The position numbers were made by a program, and so were the translations under genes. The notes below the pieces were generated by a model. It ran no database searches, had not been told where the DNA came from, and worked only from the letters and a program-made list of their open reading frames with translations. A stretch of DNA of 64,000 nucleotides from Blastopirellula marina (GTDB lineage Bacteria; Planctomycetota; Planctomycetia; Pirellulales; Pirellulaceae), in contig NZ_PUIA01000085.1 in the NCBI RefSeq assembly GCF_002967715.1, forward strand, positions 202,374-266,373, in the 5' to 3' direction. This document shows positions 33,658-42,542 of this stretch, in pieces. Position 1 is the stretch's first letter. Every line of letters starts with the position of its first letter.

Positions 33658-34913
33658 CAAAATTCATTCACACTGCCGACCTGCACATCGACAGCCCGCT
33701 GCGCGGCCTCGCCGTGCGGGACGAAGCGATGATGCGCCGCGTGCAGCGGGCAACTCGCACGGCGCTCGAGCGCATCGTCGATCTGGCGATCCAAGAGCAA
33801 GTCGAGTTCATCCTGATTGCTGGCGATCTGTTCGATGGCGATTGGAAAGACATGCACTCTGGCCAGTGGGTGGCAGGCCAGTTCCGCCGCCTGGCCGATG
33901 CCAATATCGGCGTCTATTACATTCGCGGTAATCACGACGCCGTCAGCCAGATTCAACGCAAGATTCGCTGGCCCGACAACGTGGTCGAACTTCCTCATGA
34001 CGAGCCTGCGTCGATCGTGCTGGAAGATATCGGCGTTGCGATTCACGGCCAAGGCTTCGCCGATCGCGAAGTGATGATCGACCTGGCAGCCAGGTACCCG
34101 CAGCGCATCAGCGGCATGTTCAATGTCGCCATGCTTCATACTAGCCTGACCGGCAGCGAACATCACGACACGTACGCACCCACCACGATCGAAACTCTCC
34201 GTGGCCGCGGTTACGACTACTGGGCCCTGGGTCATATTCATCTGCGAAACATGGAGCCGCTTTCCACCGAACCGTACGTCGCCTATAGCGGCAACCCCCA
34301 AGGGCGTCACATTCGCGAGCCTGGTGCCAAAGGGTGCCTGATCGCCGAGATCGAAGGGGAATCGCTCAAGCAGGTCACCTTCCATCCAACGGACTCATTG
34401 CGATGGCAAGAGTTGGTTCTCGATGTCAGTCAGGAAACGTCCCTGGAAGGAGTGCTCGCCCAAGCAGGCACCGCAATTCAAGCCGGGCACGACCAACATC
34501 TGGGACTCGGTTCGGCATTTCGTTTAACGTTCTGCGGTGCCACGAAAGTACACGAGCAGTTGTCTGATTTGATCAAGCGCGGCGAAGTGCTCGGCGAGAT
34601 TCACAACGCGGCGGAAGCGATCGACGACGAAATCTGGATCGAGAAGATCCGCTTCGAAACCCAACCCCATTCGCAAGCCTCGCTACAAGACACGCACGAC
34701 TTGTGGGGTTCGATCGCCCAACAGTTCGACCAGGTTCAAGCCGATGCCGAGGCGATCAAGCAGCTGGAAGAACTCGTCAAACCAGTTCTCGACAAGGTAA
34801 GTGCCCAGCATGTCGCACTGAGCGACGATGGAACCTTGGACGAGCGTCTGCCCCAGTGGATCACGGCAGCTCAGCAACTACTCCGCAGTCGATTAGGGGC
34901 CGCAAGCGAATGA
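33654..34913 (+). CDS. Mre11/SbcD/YhaO-like DNA repair exonuclease
   Basis: The 419-residue protein starts at ATG 33654, overlapping the previous stop by ATGA. All metallophosphoesterase motifs are present: HTADLHIDSPL (Asp9, His11), AGDLFDGD (Asp58), RGNHD (Asn93, His94), MLHTSL and LGHIHLR. These coordinate two metal ions for nuclease activity. The C-terminal part is helical and probably binds the partner ATPase encoded next. Order and coupling match the addB-addA-sbcD-sbcC operon of Bacillus. Confidence 0.9.
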   Translation: MTKFIHTADLHIDSPLRGLAVRDEAMMRRVQRATRTALERIVDLAIQEQVEFILIAGDLFDGDWKDMHSGQWVAGQFRRLADANIGVYYIRGNHDAVSQIQRKIRWPDNVVELPHDEPASIVLEDIGVAIHGQGFADREVMIDLAARYPQRISGMFNVAMLHTSLTGSEHHDTYAPTTIETLRGRGYDYWALGHIHLRNMEPLSTEPYVAYSGNPQGRHIREPGAKGCLIAEIEGESLKQVTFHPTDSLRWQELVLDVSQETSLEGVLAQAGTAIQAGHDQHLGLGSAFRLTFCGATKVHEQLSDLIKRGEVLGEIHNAAEAIDDEIWIEKIRFETQPHSQASLQDTHDLWGSIAQQFDQVQADAEAIKQLEELVKPVLDKVSAQHVALSDDGTLDERLPQWITAAQQLLRSRLGAASE

Positions 34914-37900
34914 AACTACGCCACCTTGACCTGGAAAACTACGGCATTCACGTCGAGCAAAGCTTCGCGTTTCAGCCTCATAGCTTGCAAATTGTCTACG
35001 GCCGAAACGAAGCAGGCAAATCGACGCTGCTGCAAGCGGTGCGCGAACTGCTGTTTGGCTTTCAACACGCCAAGAGCAATCCGTTTGCGCCCGATTCGAC
35101 CAATAAGAAGATGAAGGCCACCGCGCAGCTGACGATGTCGGACGGGTCCGACCTACAGATCGTTCGCCGCCAAGGGAACAAGAACACCCTGACCGGCAAC
35201 TACCAAGACAATGAGATTGACGAAGACCGCTGGAAGCAACTGATCAGCGGGGCCGACCAGCGACTGTACGAGCACGTCTTCGGTTTTTCGCTCAAAGAAC
35301 TCGCCACCGGCGAAGAGAGCTTGAAAGAAGCCAACCTGGACGAGGCCCTGTTCGGCGGTGGGCTAGGTCGTTTACACGACTACAAGGAGCTGCTCAAGAG
35401 TATCGATGAAGAGACCGAAAGCCTGTTCAAAAATCGGGGGCAGAAGCAGAAGATCAACGCGATCTTGGCAGATATCAAAGCTCTCAAGTCGGAACTCAAG
35501 CAGTCATCCCTTCGCCCGGCCGAATACGAAGAATGGCTCACCGAGGCTCGCCTTTGCGAGGAAGAACTGACGCGACTGAGTACCACGCTCGACAAGGTCT
35601 ATCGCAAGCAGCAGCATTTAGAGCGTTTGCGAAAAGCACATCCCCTGTGGATCGAACGGCAAGCCAAGCGGCAGCAACTGGCCAAGCTGGAAGCACCCTC
35701 TTCCTTTCCGGCCGATGCCCTGCAAGAGCTTTCGCAAACACGACAACAATCGGCGAAACTTTCCGCCGAGGTCGAAAATCTGACGCTCGACCTGAAGCAA
35801 CTGGATCAAGAGATCGCGGCCATCCAGTTCAACACCAAAGTCATCGAATCAGGCGAAGCGATTCAAACGCTGCTGTTTGGCATCAAAGAAGTCCAAGGGT
35901 ATCGCCGCGACATTCCGCTGAGAACCCAGGATCGTCAGCGCGACATCGACGAAGCCCACGCCATTCTGCGGCAAATTGACCCGAAGCTGAAGCTAGAGCA
36001 GATCGCGAAGTTTGAACTTACGCTCACGCAGCGCAACAAGATCCAGCAGCTGAGCAAGACATTCCAGAAGCTGACGACCGAAATCGAGTCGCACTCACCG
36101 GAGGTCGAACGACTTGATCGCGAGATCCAGGAGATCGAGACAACCCTGGCCGAGATTCCCCAGCACGTGGCGGAGTTGGTCGAGCGTCTGCAATCAAGCC
36201 TCGATCCGCTCAGGACATCGCTTGCACGGCGTAGTGAGCTGGCGTCTCACATGCGTAAGCTGAACGCGGACATCTCGCAGCGTCGCCAGTCGGTCGATGC
36301 GATCGCTGGCCGCGAACTCGATCTCACGAATCCGCTACCGATGCCGATGGAACCGACCATTCATCGCTATGAGACGGAGCTTCAATCGCTGTCCGAGCAA
36401 ATCCGCGCCGCGGAAGCATCCGTTCGAGAGACGACTGACGAGCTTGCTAACAAGAACGATGAGCTGCGTCGTCTGGAACAAGGTGCCCGCCTGGTCTCAG
36501 AGGAAGAGCTGCATTCGGCCCGCCAAGATCGCGACGAAACCTGGCAGTCGCTACGTTCGCAGCTCTTGGGAGAAGCGGATGCGACGACCTCCAAGCCAAA
36601 TCCATCGCAGGCCGAAGCTTTCGACAAGCAGTTGGTACATACCGACCAGTTGGCCGACGAGCGATATCGACATGCCCAGATGCTGGCCGATCAACAATCG
36701 ATGCTGTCGACCATCCGTTCGCTGGAAGAACGCCTGGCCGCGCGGGAAAAGCACCTGGCTCAACTCACCGCCACCCGGCAGGAAACATGGCAGGCGTGGT
36801 GCGCCGAGTGGAAGCCGGTCGAGCTGACACCCAAGTCGCCGCAAGAGATGCTTCCCTGGCGAGCCACCTACCTGGCTCTCGTCGAAACGCAGGCCGAGGT
36901 TTCGCAAATCGGCCAGGAGATTGCCCCCCTCGATCGCCGCATTGAAGCTACCACTGCCCTGCTGCGTGAACACGATCTCGTTTCATCTGACATGGCCCCA
37001 GAAGAAGCAGCCGTCTGGCTCGAGTCGTTCCTCAAGCGAGTTCAGGCAGACCAGCAGAAACGGGATCAGTGGGAACATCGACGACAGATGAACCGCGAAA
37101 GCCGCAAAACGGCGTTCAGCCAAAATGAAAAACGACAGCAGCAGCTCGCGGTGATTCAAACCGAAGCGTCCGAGATCCTCTCGGTGTTTGAAACGATTGG
37201 CGATGTCGATCTGGAGACGGCTGCCGATCTGATTCAAGCCGTTGAAAAGGTCCAGGCCAAACTGGTCAGCGCCGAAGGGCTACAGCAACGCATCGCCGAT
37301 ATGCAGCAAGGCCTGAAGCAGTTTGCCGACCAGGTCGAAACGGTTGTGGCGGCAACCGGTGAATCACTAGGCGACATGTCCCCGGAAAACGCCGCCCAGC
37401 GCCTGGGAACGCTGCTTTCCGAGGCGGAGAACCAACGCGGCCTGCGAAAGGAACTGGAAATCAAACGCCAGGTCCGCTCCGAATCTCTCGAACGTAGCCA
37501 GAAGGATCTCGCGGAAGTCGCGGCCCGCCTGTCGCAATGGCGTTCTCAAATCGACGCTGAAACGGACGAGCAGTTGGAAGTCGTTTCGCAGATTGTCCGC
37601 GAGAAGCAAGCTCTTGAGCGTGATCTGGCGGAACTCGACACGCAACTGGCACTGGTTCGCGAATCGGAGCCTGCCCAGTCGTTTCAGCAGGCACTCAAGG
37701 CGCTCGACGTCGATGGGCTCAAGCAAGAGCTTATGTCGGCCACCAGTGAACACGCCGAAGCCAAACAGCTTCAAGAGCAGGTCCAGCGGCAACTGGGCGA
37801 ATTCGATCTGCGGCTGCGAGATGTCGATCAAACGAGCCACTCGGTGTTGGCCCTGGGGAAGATCGAATCGCTCCAAGCCGATCTTTCCGATTGCCTGGAC

Positions 37901-38455
37901 CGGCTGGGACCGCTGCTGATTGCCAAGGAGATGCTCGCCCGCGCGATGCAGGCATTCCGTGAAGAAAACTCGGGGCAACTGCTGACGATCATCAGCCAAC
38001 TGATCGAGCAAATGACCGAGGGACGTTATACGAAGGTCGAGCACGACCCCGATCACGAAGGGGGGCTGATCCTGAGCGGGCCCCACGATCTTCGCCGTAC
38101 CCCTTCGCAGCTGAGCACCGGTACACGTGAACAGCTTTACCTGGCGATTCGCCTGGCCTACATTCGACATTACTGCCAAGGGGCCCAGCCGCTGCCAGTC
38201 TTGATGGACGACATCCTGGTCAACTTCGACGATGCCCGTCAGATCGCCACGCTGAAGGTCCTGATGGATTTCGATCCGCAAATTCAGATTATCATGCTGA
38301 CGTGCCATCAACCGCTAGTCGACAAAGTCCAGTCACTCAGCGAGTCGATCCAGGTCACGCGAATTGACGGCCAGCCGGTCGAATCGCCCCCGGCCAAAAC
38401 GCAGCCCAAACGTAAAAAGACGCCTGAAAAGTCCTCGACACCAAGCTTGTTTTAA
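34910..38455 (+). CDS. SbcC/YhaN-like AAA ATPase with long coiled coils
   Basis: The product is 1181 residues from ATG 34910, which overlaps the previous stop. Walker A GRNEAGKSTL (31-40) is close to the N-terminus, and the signature LSTGTREQLYLAIR (about 1067-1080) and Walker B LPVLMDDILVNF (about 1095-1106) are at the C-terminus. Between them lie about 900 residues rich in Gln, Glu, Arg and Leu that form coiled coils. The NEAGKST and LLFGF pattern is closer to YhaN than to classical SbcC. I see no zinc-hook CxxC in the middle. It should form the ATPase half of an Mre11-Rad50-like complex. Confidence 0.9.
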   Translation: MKLRHLDLENYGIHVEQSFAFQPHSLQIVYGRNEAGKSTLLQAVRELLFGFQHAKSNPFAPDSTNKKMKATAQLTMSDGSDLQIVRRQGNKNTLTGNYQDNEIDEDRWKQLISGADQRLYEHVFGFSLKELATGEESLKEANLDEALFGGGLGRLHDYKELLKSIDEETESLFKNRGQKQKINAILADIKALKSELKQSSLRPAEYEEWLTEARLCEEELTRLSTTLDKVYRKQQHLERLRKAHPLWIERQAKRQQLAKLEAPSSFPADALQELSQTRQQSAKLSAEVENLTLDLKQLDQEIAAIQFNTKVIESGEAIQTLLFGIKEVQGYRRDIPLRTQDRQRDIDEAHAILRQIDPKLKLEQIAKFELTLTQRNKIQQLSKTFQKLTTEIESHSPEVERLDREIQEIETTLAEIPQHVAELVERLQSSLDPLRTSLARRSELASHMRKLNADISQRRQSVDAIAGRELDLTNPLPMPMEPTIHRYETELQSLSEQIRAAEASVRETTDELANKNDELRRLEQGARLVSEEELHSARQDRDETWQSLRSQLLGEADATTSKPNPSQAEAFDKQLVHTDQLADERYRHAQMLADQQSMLSTIRSLEERLAAREKHLAQLTATRQETWQAWCAEWKPVELTPKSPQEMLPWRATYLALVETQAEVSQIGQEIAPLDRRIEATTALLREHDLVSSDMAPEEAAVWLESFLKRVQADQQKRDQWEHRRQMNRESRKTAFSQNEKRQQQLAVIQTEASEILSVFETIGDVDLETAADLIQAVEKVQAKLVSAEGLQQRIADMQQGLKQFADQVETVVAATGESLGDMSPENAAQRLGTLLSEAENQRGLRKELEIKRQVRSESLERSQKDLAEVAARLSQWRSQIDAETDEQLEVVSQIVREKQALERDLAELDTQLALVRESEPAQSFQQALKALDVDGLKQELMSATSEHAEAKQLQEQVQRQLGEFDLRLRDVDQTSHSVLALGKIESLQADLSDCLDRLGPLLIAKEMLARAMQAFREENSGQLLTIISQLIEQMTEGRYTKVEHDPDHEGGLILSGPHDLRRTPSQLSTGTREQLYLAIRLAYIRHYCQGAQPLPVLMDDILVNFDDARQIATLKVLMDFDPQIQIIMLTCHQPLVDKVQSLSESIQVTRIDGQPVESPPAKTQPKRKKTPEKSSTPSLF

Positions 38456-38456
38456 A

Positions 38457-38870
38457 ATGCCTGACGAACTGGTTGCCTTTTTTGCCTACGGAACCCTGAA
38501 GCGAGGCGAGGTCCGCGAAAAATGCTGGCCCTGCCGTCCCGTAGCCGTGCTGCGTGGATCAACGCCAGGCTCGCTCTGGCAAGTCGCCGACTACCCCGGG
38601 CTGAAGCTGGAAGGAGAGACGCGCGTTCTGGGCGAGATCTGGCTCTTCCCAGCAAAGCAGGAAGAACGGCTGCTGGAAGTGCTCGACGAGGTCGAAGGGT
38701 ACCCGACCTTGTACACACGGGAAGTGGTCGAGTGCGAAACGCTCGATGGCCAGTCGATCACGGCAACCGTTTACGTCTACAACAAGCCGATTCTGCCGAC
38801 CTTCGATGTCGTCCCGGCCGATGCCCAGGGGATGATTCACTGGGTAGGCAACACTCAGCGATTCGCGTAG
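38457..38870 (+). CDS. Gamma-glutamylcyclotransferase-fold protein
   Basis: The 137-residue product starts one base after the SbcC-like stop. It has the family signature FAYGTLKRGE (the YGSL-type loop), then a Gly-rich DYPGLKLEGE and EVLDEVEGYP, where the conserved Glu is expected to be catalytic. Such proteins act on gamma-glutamyl amines or peptides. It may belong to the repair operon by transcription only. Its 3' end overlaps the convergent WYL gene by 16 bp. Confidence 0.85.
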   Translation: MPDELVAFFAYGTLKRGEVREKCWPCRPVAVLRGSTPGSLWQVADYPGLKLEGETRVLGEIWLFPAKQEERLLEVLDEVEGYPTLYTREVVECETLDGQSITATVYVYNKPILPTFDVVPADAQGMIHWVGNTQRFA

Positions 38871-39877
38871 ACCTCGGCCATCTTTTCGACGCGGGCCTTG
38901 ATCGCTTCACGCGTAGACTTGGGTGCCAACACCTCGGCTTCCGGCCCCAGGGCCAGCACGCGGGGAATGATCTCCAGTTCGTGCGCCGCTTTGACGGTCA
39001 GCGTAATGCTGCCGTCGTCGTGCTGCTCGACTTTCTGCTCGGCATGCCACGGGTCTTCCACCACCCAGCTTGCAGCGGCGGCGGTAATTTTAATTTTGAA
39101 GTCCATCGGCTTGTGGGCCGCGAAGATACCAATCGACCCGCCCAGGTGTTCTTCCAGGTCAAAGTCTTTAGGAACCTTGAAGTAGTCGTCGGTGACCTCC
39201 GCCTTCTTGAAGCGATCGAGCTTCCAGTGCCGGATGCGATTCGGGTCGTCTTCCGGTAACTCACTGGCCGCGGCCACAATGTAAATGCTCCCCTGGTGGA
39301 ACACGATGCCGTACGGCTCTAACCGGCGCTGGCTGGGAGAGGGCTGCCCAGGCTTCTGATAAGCGACCTCAACAACGCGATGCTGGTGAATCGCACGATT
39401 CAGATTCTTGAGAGTCCCTTCCTGGGCCGAATAATTCTTCGACGCCAGTCCCGTCACGTACAGCACCTGGCGATACTTGCGGTAATGCTCCCACGTTCCC
39501 TCAGGCAGTTGCTCTTGGATCTTCGTCCAGAACGACTCGACACCCACCCAAAATGGCGTGCCGGAAAGAGGCAGCAGAAGATCGCGCCCTAGAGAAAGGG
39601 CAATCAACTCTGTCGCCGTCGCGGTGATCTTATGCATCCCACGGCCACTGGCACCAAGCTTCCACACGCGTCCTCGGCCGGAGTCGTGCACATCTATATC
39701 AAGACCTGCCGCTTGTAGCGATTCGATATCGCGGCGGACCGTGCGAGTATGCAGCGAAGACAAACCGAGCTCGTCGACCAACGCGTCGCGAATCTCTTCC
39801 AACAAGCATCCGTAGCGATAACGCTCGAGGATCTGCAAGATCTTGTGCTGCCGAATGAGTTGTTCGTTGCGTGCCAT
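38855..39877 (-). CDS. WYL-domain transcriptional regulator
   Basis: The 340-residue protein starts at ATG 39877, with GGAGG about 9 nt upstream. The frame stays open further upstream, but without ribosome-binding support. The N-terminus is a winged HTH (about 1-75, with HTRTVRRDIESLQ). The centre carries the WYL domain (about 145-225), in which RRLEPYGIVFHQGSIYIVAA is recognisable, followed by a WCX-like C-terminal part (about 240-340). WYL proteins sense ligands or nucleic acids and often control DNA repair or defence genes. Convergent placement next to the repair operon is suggestive only. Confidence 0.88.
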   Translation of the reverse strand: MARNEQLIRQHKILQILERYRYGCLLEEIRDALVDELGLSSLHTRTVRRDIESLQAAGLDIDVHDSGRGRVWKLGASGRGMHKITATATELIALSLGRDLLLPLSGTPFWVGVESFWTKIQEQLPEGTWEHYRKYRQVLYVTGLASKNYSAQEGTLKNLNRAIHQHRVVEVAYQKPGQPSPSQRRLEPYGIVFHQGSIYIVAAASELPEDDPNRIRHWKLDRFKKAEVTDDYFKVPKDFDLEEHLGGSIGIFAAHKPMDFKIKITAAAASWVVEDPWHAEQKVEQHDDGSITLTVKAAHELEIIPRVLALGPEAEVLAPKSTREAIKARVEKMAEVYANR

Positions 39878-39956
39878 TGTGAATGCCTCCATGCCGGGTG
39901 GGTAACGCGGAAGTCCAAGTGTACCCAACCCGTCCGCGCGATGCTATTGTTCCCTC

Positions 39957-39995
39957 ATCCTGTCCCCTCGCCCCTTTGGGGAGAGGGGACAGGAT
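39957..39995. repeat. Dispersed GC-rich palindromic repeat, copy 1
   Basis: Arms of 18 bp with one mismatch (ATCCTGTCCCCTCGCCCC and its near reverse complement at 39978-39995) enclose a 3-nt loop. It is the best-formed copy of the family found also at 57.76, 59.79, 61.21, 61.48 and 63.60 kb. It starts 5 bp after the stop of the short uvrC. Confidence 0.8.
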
Positions 39996-39999
39996 TGGG

Positions 40000-41385
40000 T
40001 TATCGGTCGAATGTTCGTTTCTCTCGTAGCAGGTGGTGATAGTGTTGGGCGAAGCGGTGCGACTCGTCTCGAACGTACTGCAGCAGTCGCAGCGCGAACG
40101 AATGACGGCTCAGTCGAATCGGTTCGCTTTCACCAGGTCGGTAGACTTCTTCCTCACGCTTGGCCAACGAGATCACCGTCGGGGGCTCGATCTTCAGATC
40201 ACGAAACGCCGCCATTGCCGCGTTAAGCTGCCCCTTGCCGCCGTCGATCAACAGAATATCGGGGAAGACTTCCGACGTATCGCTCAGCCGTTTGAAGCGG
40301 CGAGCCACGACCTCGTGAATACTGCGAAAGTCGTCCACACCATCGACACCGCGAATCTTGTAGCGGCGATAGCCTGGCTTGAACGGTAACCCGTCGAGAA
40401 ACTGCACCAGGCTGGCCACCGTGTCACTGCCCCCCAGGTGCGCGATATCGACTCCTTCAATCGTCCGCGGTGTTTCTGCCAGGCCCAATACCTTGCGGAG
40501 GCCAGCCAGGCCCTTCTTCGGATCGACATAGAAGACTTCCGGCTGGGCGTGGGTTTCCAATTCGCCCCGTTCATCGAGACGTTCGAGCATGGTGATCTCG
40601 TCGCGCAGCTTGGCCGCCTTCTCGAATTCAAGGTTCTTGGAAGCTTCCTGCATTTCCTCTTGCAACTGCTTCACCAGGCGAGTGCGATTCCCTTCCAGAA
40701 ACATTTGCAGGCGACGAATGTCTTTACGGTACTCTTCCTTGCTGATACGCAGATTGCACGGCGCGGTACACTGATCGATGCTGGCCAGCAAACAGGGACG
40801 AAACCACTTCCAGCGTTCGTCGGTCTCGTCGATATCGAGATCGCACGTGCGGAACTTGAAGATCCGCTGCAGGACCTGAATCGCACCACGCAGTGCTCCG
40901 GCACTGGCGAACGGTCCGTACAGCTTGGCGTTCTTATCCTTCGGCTCGCGAGTAAACTCGACGCGGGGAAAGTCTTCCCGCTGCGTGATCATCAGGTACG
41001 GAAACGTTTTGTCGTCTTTTTGCTCTTTGTTGTACTTCGGCTGGACATCTTTGATCAGCCGCGATTCGGCCAGCAGCGCGTCGACTTCGCTTTCCGTTTC
41101 CAGGTAGTCGGCATCGGCGATCTCGTTGACCCAATAACCGGTCCGCTGATCGATGGCTGCTTCGGCTAGAAAGTAGCTGCCAGCCCGCGAACGGAGGTTC
41201 TTGGCCTTGCCGACGTAGATCACGCGTCCCTTGTCGTCTTTGAAGATATACACGCCGGAGGTGGTCGGAAATTTACGTACTTTGTCCGCCGTTACCGTGA
41301 AGGGAACGTGTTCAGCGGGCTTTCCTTGAGCAGGAGTCGCTTCCGGCATTTGGGCAGGCGGCTGGCCGTCGGGGTTATCTGCCAT
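40000..41385 (-). CDS. uvrC: UvrC-like excinuclease subunit lacking the HhH tail
   Basis: The 461-residue protein makes the incisions in nucleotide-excision repair. In order it has a GIY-YIG nuclease domain (about 35-115, GVYIFKDDKGRVIYVGKAKN), a Cys-rich central part (C-L-L-A-S-I-D-Q-C-T-A-P-C), a UVR motif (about 240-275), and the RNase H-like domain with DILLIDGGKGQLNAA and a terminal DESHRFAQHYH. UvrC is usually about 600 residues. The C-terminal tandem helix-hairpin-helix region is absent here, and the stop sits beside a palindromic repeat. Some lineages may naturally have short UvrC, so truncation is not proven. Confidence 0.88.
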   Translation of the reverse strand: MADNPDGQPPAQMPEATPAQGKPAEHVPFTVTADKVRKFPTTSGVYIFKDDKGRVIYVGKAKNLRSRAGSYFLAEAAIDQRTGYWVNEIADADYLETESEVDALLAESRLIKDVQPKYNKEQKDDKTFPYLMITQREDFPRVEFTREPKDKNAKLYGPFASAGALRGAIQVLQRIFKFRTCDLDIDETDERWKWFRPCLLASIDQCTAPCNLRISKEEYRKDIRRLQMFLEGNRTRLVKQLQEEMQEASKNLEFEKAAKLRDEITMLERLDERGELETHAQPEVFYVDPKKGLAGLRKVLGLAETPRTIEGVDIAHLGGSDTVASLVQFLDGLPFKPGYRRYKIRGVDGVDDFRSIHEVVARRFKRLSDTSEVFPDILLIDGGKGQLNAAMAAFRDLKIEPPTVISLAKREEEVYRPGESEPIRLSRHSFALRLLQYVRDESHRFAQHYHHLLREKRTFDR

Positions 41386-41490
41386 GATCCTAGGGGGCTA
41401 AGGTGTACAAGATTCCATCATGAAATTCTAACCCTTACCCGAATTTTTGGCAGTACGAACAACCCGAAATGAAATGGTTCCCGGCAAGAA

Positions 41491-41528
41491 CAAAAAGAAG
41501 GCCGCCTGGGACACGATCAGGCAGCCTT
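41491..41528 (-). terminator. Intrinsic terminator after the ArsR gene
   Basis: On the minus strand an 11-bp stem with one mismatch (AAGGCTGCCTG paired with CAGGCGGCCTT, plus-strand 41498-41528) is followed by TTCTTTTTGTTC. It lies about 30 bp after the ArsR-family stop. Confidence 0.75.
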
Positions 41529-41560
41529 CGTGCGAGCCTCATATTGAGGAGAAAAGGTTC

Positions 41561-42046
41561 TTAAGAAACGGCAACCGCGTGGGGTTCCGTTTCCAGGCGT
41601 ACCATGGCTTCGCCGAAGTCGATCTTGTCGTCTTCCAGGCCAGGTACTTTGCGGAACAACACTTCGGCGAAGCGTCCGAACTGTTCCGGCATGACGCGGT
41701 AGAAATTATTCTTACCGTCGCGTCGCGATTCGATCAGACCACAGGTTTTCAGCAGGGCCAGGTGATGGCTGACTGCCGGTTGGCTCTGATCGAGCAGATC
41801 GCACAGCGATCGAACATTGAGTTCGCCTGCTTGCAGCAGGTAGCTGAGGATCTTCAGCCGAGTTTCATCGGCCAACAGCTTAAAGAGCTGAACGAGCTGA
41901 CGTGCAACGTCTTCGTTCAAAGGTTCGTAAGGTGAAACTTCCTTGCCAGATCCTTCCGGCTGGGAAACATGCGAGGGACTATCGTTGTCCGAGTAGTACC
42001 CTTTGGACATCGTGTGTCCATTGGCTGGAGTAGCCAAGAACATCAT
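41561..42046 (-). CDS. ArsR-family transcriptional regulator
   Basis: The 161-residue protein has a winged HTH (about 45-125) with LADETRLKILSYLLQAGELN, and recognition region SQPAVSHHLALLKTCGLIES, typical of ArsR/SmtB. No metal-binding Cys pair such as CVC is present near the recognition helix (one lone Cys sits in CDLLDQ), so a metal-sensing role is not supported. The acidic C-terminus is unassigned. GGAG lies about 10 nt before the ATG. An imperfect palindrome about 20 bp upstream of the start could be its operator. Confidence 0.85.
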   Translation of the reverse strand: MMFLATPANGHTMSKGYYSDNDSPSHVSQPEGSGKEVSPYEPLNEDVARQLVQLFKLLADETRLKILSYLLQAGELNVRSLCDLLDQSQPAVSHHLALLKTCGLIESRRDGKNNFYRVMPEQFGRFAEVLFRKVPGLEDDKIDFGEAMVRLETEPHAVAVS

Positions 42047-42542
42047 GGCAGATCTTCTCCGTGTTAGTAAGGCTTGGGCCCCTTACTGAATAGTTAAGTT
42101 GACTGGCCCTGAAACTGGATGAGTCACGCCCTGAGAGATAGCTTGACGCGGCCAATGCTTAACCCTGCTCGCCCATAACGACGAAACGGAGAAAGGCAGT
42201 TTCCAACGAAGACGCGTAAAGTAAATTCCAACGGCGTTGAGCTAACCCAATTGCTAGTAGGTGAACCAAGCGCTAACGGCTCTCATACTGCAATCGAGCC
42301 TCGCCCCAACGTACGAATGCTCGGGCAAGGCGGTTCGCTCATTCCCGGAGTATCGGACAATTCGCATGAAACTGCAACATTTCTATCGAAAACAAGGGGG
42401 CTAGATTGCGCCTTTCAAGCGGACTGATCGGTTTGAGATCAGCATATCGTCATCCCTTGCGGAATTTGATACGATCAGGAACACAGGTGATGAGCACCAT
42501 AAAACCCACTGCCGATGGCCCGAATGAGTGAGAAATCACCGA
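42047..42542. other. Intergenic region upstream of the peptide-transport operon
   Basis: About 495 bp between the divergent ArsR and oligopeptide-transport genes, so it should hold both promoters. One short inverted repeat is noted separately. No ORF, RNA gene or strong promoter pair was seen. Confidence 0.5.
42066..42087. promoter_or_regulatory. Candidate operator upstream of the ArsR gene
   Basis: AGTAAGG (42066-42072) and CCTTACT (42081-42087) form a perfect 7-bp inverted repeat with an 8-nt spacer, 20 bp before the ArsR start. Dyads of this size and place are usual autoregulatory operators of ArsR proteins, but binding is not shown. Confidence 0.35.

Noticed and set aside
37367..38311. 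Minus-strand ORF of 314 codons inside the SbcC-like gene
   Set aside because: The opposite strand has Walker and signature motifs in a well-coupled operon, and this frame has no recognisable domain or start signal.
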